Origin: Alphaproteobacteria bacterium
GTDB taxonomy: Bacteria; Pseudomonadota; Alphaproteobacteria; Sphingomonadales; Sphingomonadaceae
DNA: 64,000 nt
Assembly (NCBI GenBank): GCA_005883305.1
Contig: VBAC01000001.1
Coordinates: 1,054,001 to 1,118,000, forward strand
Reading direction: 5' to 3'
Within the stretch, counting starts at the first letter, position 1. Each line of letters begins with the position of its first letter. The notes below the pieces were generated by a model. The model was not told the origin of the DNA and made no database searches. It was given only the letters and a program-made list of their open reading frames with translations. Of the stretch, positions 61,465 to 64,000 are shown piece by piece. The position numbers and the translations under genes were made by a program.

Positions 61465-62328
61465 CTAGCGCTCCGCCGGAAGCGAGCGCTGTCGGGCGAG
61501 CTCCGCGCGGAAGGCGGCTTCGGCGTCGGCGGCGCGACGCCCAAGCTCGGCGGGATCGACGAAGGCGAGCGGGTCTCCACCCTCCAGCCGCGCACGCCGG
61601 GCCATCAGATCGAACTGGTTGTCGTGGAAGGTGAGGAAGATGTCGGCGCGCATCGCGCGCAGCCGCGCGAAGGTGCTTTCGAACTCGGCGACAATATCGG
61701 GCGCGCGCGGATTATCGACCAGGCGCTGGCCTGCCACGCTGAGGCTGCACGCGAAGATCACGTCATAGGCCCGCCGGCCTTCACGCACCCGGGCGGTCCA
61801 GCTCGTGCAGCCCCGCGTGTGGCCGGGCGTCAGGTGCGCGACCAAGCGAACGGGGCCGAGCTCGAGCGCTTCGCCCTCCCGCACCTGGCGCGCCACGCGG
61901 ACCGGCGGGAAATGCGCCGTATCGTCGCGGTCGTGGTTGAAGCCGGCCTCGAGGTCCGGCGTGTCGGCCGCGCCGGCGACGATCCGGGCGCCGGACAGGC
62001 GCTGAAGCTCGGCCAGCCCGCCGGCATGATCCCAATGGGCGTGGTTGATCAGGATGTAGCGCACATCCTCGATGCGCAAGCCGAGGCGGCGGATGTTGCC
62101 GGCGATCTGGGCCGCGCTTTCCTCCATCGCGCCGTCGATCAGCACATGCCCGGCCGGCCCGGTGACGAGATAGGCGCCGATCGCCGCGGTGCCGACATAA
62201 TAGACGTTGCCGATCACCCGAAAGGGCGCGAGCGGCCGATTCCATTCGGCGCGTTGCTCGGCGAAGCTGTTCTGGCCGAAGGCAGGGACGGCGAAGAGGA
62301 TGAGGGCGGCGGCGAGCAGGCGGTGCAT
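61465..62328 (-). CDS. Subclass B3-like metallo-beta-lactamase
   Basis: 287 residues with signal peptide MHRLLAAALILFAVPAFGQ. The B3 pattern is clear: WNRPLAPFRVIGNVYYVGTA then IGAYLVTGPAGHVLIDGA, zinc site HAHWDH (96-101), second ligand His170 in LTPGHTRGCTSW, and His235 in FLTFHDNQFDL. In B3 enzymes these give two zinc ions and broad beta-lactam hydrolysis including carbapenems. CSLSVAG (194-200) matches the serine that replaces cysteine in B3. It shares the periplasm with the class A enzyme encoded 12 kb away. An ancestral hydrolase with weak lactamase activity is the alternative. Confidence 0.82.
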   Translation of the reverse strand: MHRLLAAALILFAVPAFGQNSFAEQRAEWNRPLAPFRVIGNVYYVGTAAIGAYLVTGPAGHVLIDGAMEESAAQIAGNIRRLGLRIEDVRYILINHAHWDHAGGLAELQRLSGARIVAGAADTPDLEAGFNHDRDDTAHFPPVRVARQVREGEALELGPVRLVAHLTPGHTRGCTSWTARVREGRRAYDVIFACSLSVAGQRLVDNPRAPDIVAEFESTFARLRAMRADIFLTFHDNQFDLMARRARLEGGDPLAFVDPAELGRRAADAEAAFRAELARQRSLPAER

Positions 62329-62382
62329 GATCTTTCCCGGACGATTCGTGGGGACCAGCCTAGCCTGCGGCCCGGGGCTTCT

Positions 62383-64000
62383 CTACCTTCCGGCGGCCCA
62401 GGGATGGCGGCCCACCCGCTCGGCCACGCTGGCCACGATCGGCCGCTCGCCGAAGGTAATGGAGAGCCCGCCCGTTCGCCGAAGGAAGAAGAGGTCGGCG
62501 CGAAGCCAGCGCGGGGCGCAGGCGCGCGGCAAGGGCCGATCCGAGACGACGACGTCGGCCTCGGCGCAGGCGCGGATCATCTCCTCCCAGCGCACGCGGT
62601 TGGGCGTCCGCGTGGCGAGGATTCGCCAGCGGCGGCCGTCGCGCTCGACCTCGGCGACGCACAGGTCCGGGCTGCACGAGGCCAACGGGAGGGATTCGAG
62701 CTCGAGAAACTCGGCCTCGGCGCCGTTCGCCTCGGCCAGGGTGTCGCGGACATAGTCGCCAGCGCGCGGCCTGAGCAAAGCGAGGCTTCCGTCCGACGCA
62801 CGCAAGGCGAGATGGCGGCCGTCGCCGGTGACGACGAGATCGGGCGCCGGCGTGGCGAGCGCCCAGAGCGAGCCGATAGCGACAAAGGCGAGGCCCCACC
62901 GGCGCAGCTTCGTCCGCCACAGGCAGATCCACAGGCCGCCGGCCGCGATCAGCGCGAATGCCGCGGGCGGCATGGCGGGGAGCATGGCCACCGCGCCGGG
63001 GGCAGCGGCGGCGCTGTGCGCCAGCCAGAGCAGCAGCGAAAGCGCCTGGCCGGCCAGCCACCAGAAGGGCGCGCCCAGGCCCACGAGATCGAAGAGCAGC
63101 GCGACCGCCTCCAGCGGCATGATGACGAAAGTGGTGAGCGGGATGGCGACGACGTTGGCCAGCGCGCCATAGAGCCCCGCCTTGTGGAAATGGAACAGGG
63201 CGATCGGCGCCAGCGCGATTTCGACGGCAAGGCCGGTCAGGACCAGCGCCAGCAGGCCCCTTCCCGCCTTGGCCGGCCAGCCTTCGTCGCGCCGGGCGAA
63301 CAGGGCGCGCATGCGCGGGTGCTCGTGAAGCGCGACGATGGCGACGATCGCCGCAAAGCTCATCTGAAAGCTCGCGCCGGGCAGCGATTCGGGCCAGAGC
63401 AAGAGCACGACCAGAGCGCCGACCGCGACGAGACGCAGGGTCAGCGCCTCGCGGCCGAGGGCGATTCCGGCGAGGACCAGCAAGGCGGCGATGCACGAGC
63501 GAACGGTCGGCACCTCGGCGCCGGTGAGCAAGGTGTAGGCGATTCCGGCCAGCGCGCCCGCGGCGGCGGCGGCGAGGACCAGGCGGTAGCGCAGCGCAAG
63601 CGCCGGGCTGAGCGCCAGCAGCCTGAGCGTCAGAAGCATCACCGCGCCGACCACCGCGGTCAGGTGGAGCCCGCTCACCGAGAGCAAGTGGGCGAGGCCC
63701 GAGCGCCGCATCGCCTCGGCGTCAGCGTCGGGAATGCCATATTGGTCGCCGGTGGCGAGCGCCGCGGCGATTCCGCCCTCCCCGCCGCCGAGCCGGGCGC
63801 GGATGTGCGCGGAAAGCCGCTGCCGCCAGCTCGCGATCCGGGCGGCGAACCCCTGGCCCGATGCGGGGCTCACGAGCGTCAAATCGAGTGCGCGCCCGGT
63901 GCCGCCGATCTGCTGGAACCAGGCGGCGCGCGCGAAATCGTAAGCGCCGGGCACGGCCATCGGCGCCGGCGGCATCAGCCAGGCGCGCAATCTTATCGTC
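62383..64000 (-). CDS. comEC: ComEC/Rec2-family DNA uptake channel (partial, N-terminus beyond right edge)
   Basis: The frame is open across the right edge (RLRAWLMPPAPMAVPGAYDF is the end of the OB-like domain). GLAHLLSVSGLHLTAVVGAV is the ComEC competence-domain signature, followed by about eight hydrophobic helices (for instance LRLVAVGALVVLLLWPESLP and LYGALANVVAIPLTTFVIMP). The C-terminal segment corresponds to the beta-lactamase-like part, but it is short and no HxHxDH motif is seen, as in several alphaproteobacterial members. It moves single-stranded DNA across the inner membrane during natural transformation. 54 bases separate its stop from the metallo-beta-lactamase start. Confidence 0.92.
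   Translation of the reverse strand, partial: TIRLRAWLMPPAPMAVPGAYDFARAAWFQQIGGTGRALDLTLVSPASGQGFAARIASWRQRLSAHIRARLGGGEGGIAAALATGDQYGIPDADAEAMRRSGLAHLLSVSGLHLTAVVGAVMLLTLRLLALSPALALRYRLVLAAAAAGALAGIAYTLLTGAEVPTVRSCIAALLVLAGIALGREALTLRLVAVGALVVLLLWPESLPGASFQMSFAAIVAIVALHEHPRMRALFARRDEGWPAKAGRGLLALVLTGLAVEIALAPIALFHFHKAGLYGALANVVAIPLTTFVIMPLEAVALLFDLVGLGAPFWWLAGQALSLLLWLAHSAAAAPGAVAMLPAMPPAAFALIAAGGLWICLWRTKLRRWGLAFVAIGSLWALATPAPDLVVTGDGRHLALRASDGSLALLRPRAGDYVRDTLAEANGAEAEFLELESLPLASCSPDLCVAEVERDGRRWRILATRTPNRVRWEEMIRACAEADVVVSDRPLPRACAPRWLRADLFFLRRTGGLSITFGERPIVASVAERVGRHPWAAGR

Overview
The window is a high-GC chromosomal segment of an alphaproteobacterium, most likely a sphingomonad (order Sphingomonadales). 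Pointers are the LexA boxes of alphaproteobacterial type (GTTC-N7-GTTC), a terminase pair of the RcGTA-like gene-transfer-agent type, the short alphaproteobacterial prolyl-tRNA synthetase, a proS-lolC-lolD-dnaE neighbourhood, and many short dispersed palindromic repeats of the kind common in this group. No plasmid or phage replication genes are seen. I could run no searches, so all family names rest on motifs and recall.

Layout. 0-4 kb: a left-truncated HNH nuclease gene, a small lipoprotein flanked by two copies of one repeat, and an isolated GTA-type small/large terminase pair whose large subunit carries two repeat-encoded insertions. 4-23 kb: mostly housekeeping and envelope genes (glycosyltransferase, trigger factor, tRNA-Leu, M28 peptidase, deacetylase/acetyltransferase pair, acyl-CoA ligase, dnaE, lolD, lolC, proS, DUF3833, L,D-transpeptidase), with two orphan genes: a Cys/Trp-rich protein between dnaE and lolD and a 70-aa four-cysteine protein. 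23.3-27.1 kb: a visibly AT-richer foreign island with two overlapping genes, a 1025-aa adenine-specific DNA methyltransferase (DPTCGSG and NPPW motifs) and a 216-aa PD-(D/E)XK nuclease candidate. 27.2-27.8 kb: four displaced copies of the pyrG 3' end lie in tandem just beyond pyrG and next to that island. 27.7-35.2 kb: pyrG, paaG, rpiB-glyA-nrdR, a GIY-YIG/TrmJ-like fusion made through a repeat, and rpsD. 35-45 kb: two secreted peptidases, the agmatine-to-putrescine pair aguA/aguB, a family 5-like uracil-DNA glycosylase, folK, tRNA-Lys with a duplicated 3' end, and an OmpR/EnvZ-type two-component pair. 45-50 kb: an EF-hand protein with a collagen-like stretch, a ZnuD-like TonB receptor and a class A beta-lactamase. 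50-56 kb: the phenylacetyl-CoA epoxidase operon paaABCDE with its TetR regulator, a palindromic operator and the thiolase. 56-64 kb: secG, tpiA, ppiD, trpG/pabA, lexA, a VOC protein, a B3-type metallo-beta-lactamase and a right-truncated comEC.

How it works together. The paa genes, the thiolase and paaG supply the ring epoxidase, the epoxide isomerase and the last thiolytic step of phenylacetate breakdown; paaK, paaZ, paaF and paaH are not here. lolC/lolD serve lipoprotein release, and tig, ppiD and secG serve protein export and folding. The dominant unusual theme is repeat invasion. At least six families of short palindromic repeats sit between genes. They also enter reading frames (large terminase, paaC, paaD, glyA, a scrap in tig, the GIY-YIG/TrmJ fusion) and appear to supply Shine-Dalgarno sequences for nrdR and perhaps paaC. 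The strongest candidates for new biology are the methyltransferase/nuclease island with its pyrG-tail array, the translated repeats, and the orphan Cys/Trp-rich gene.
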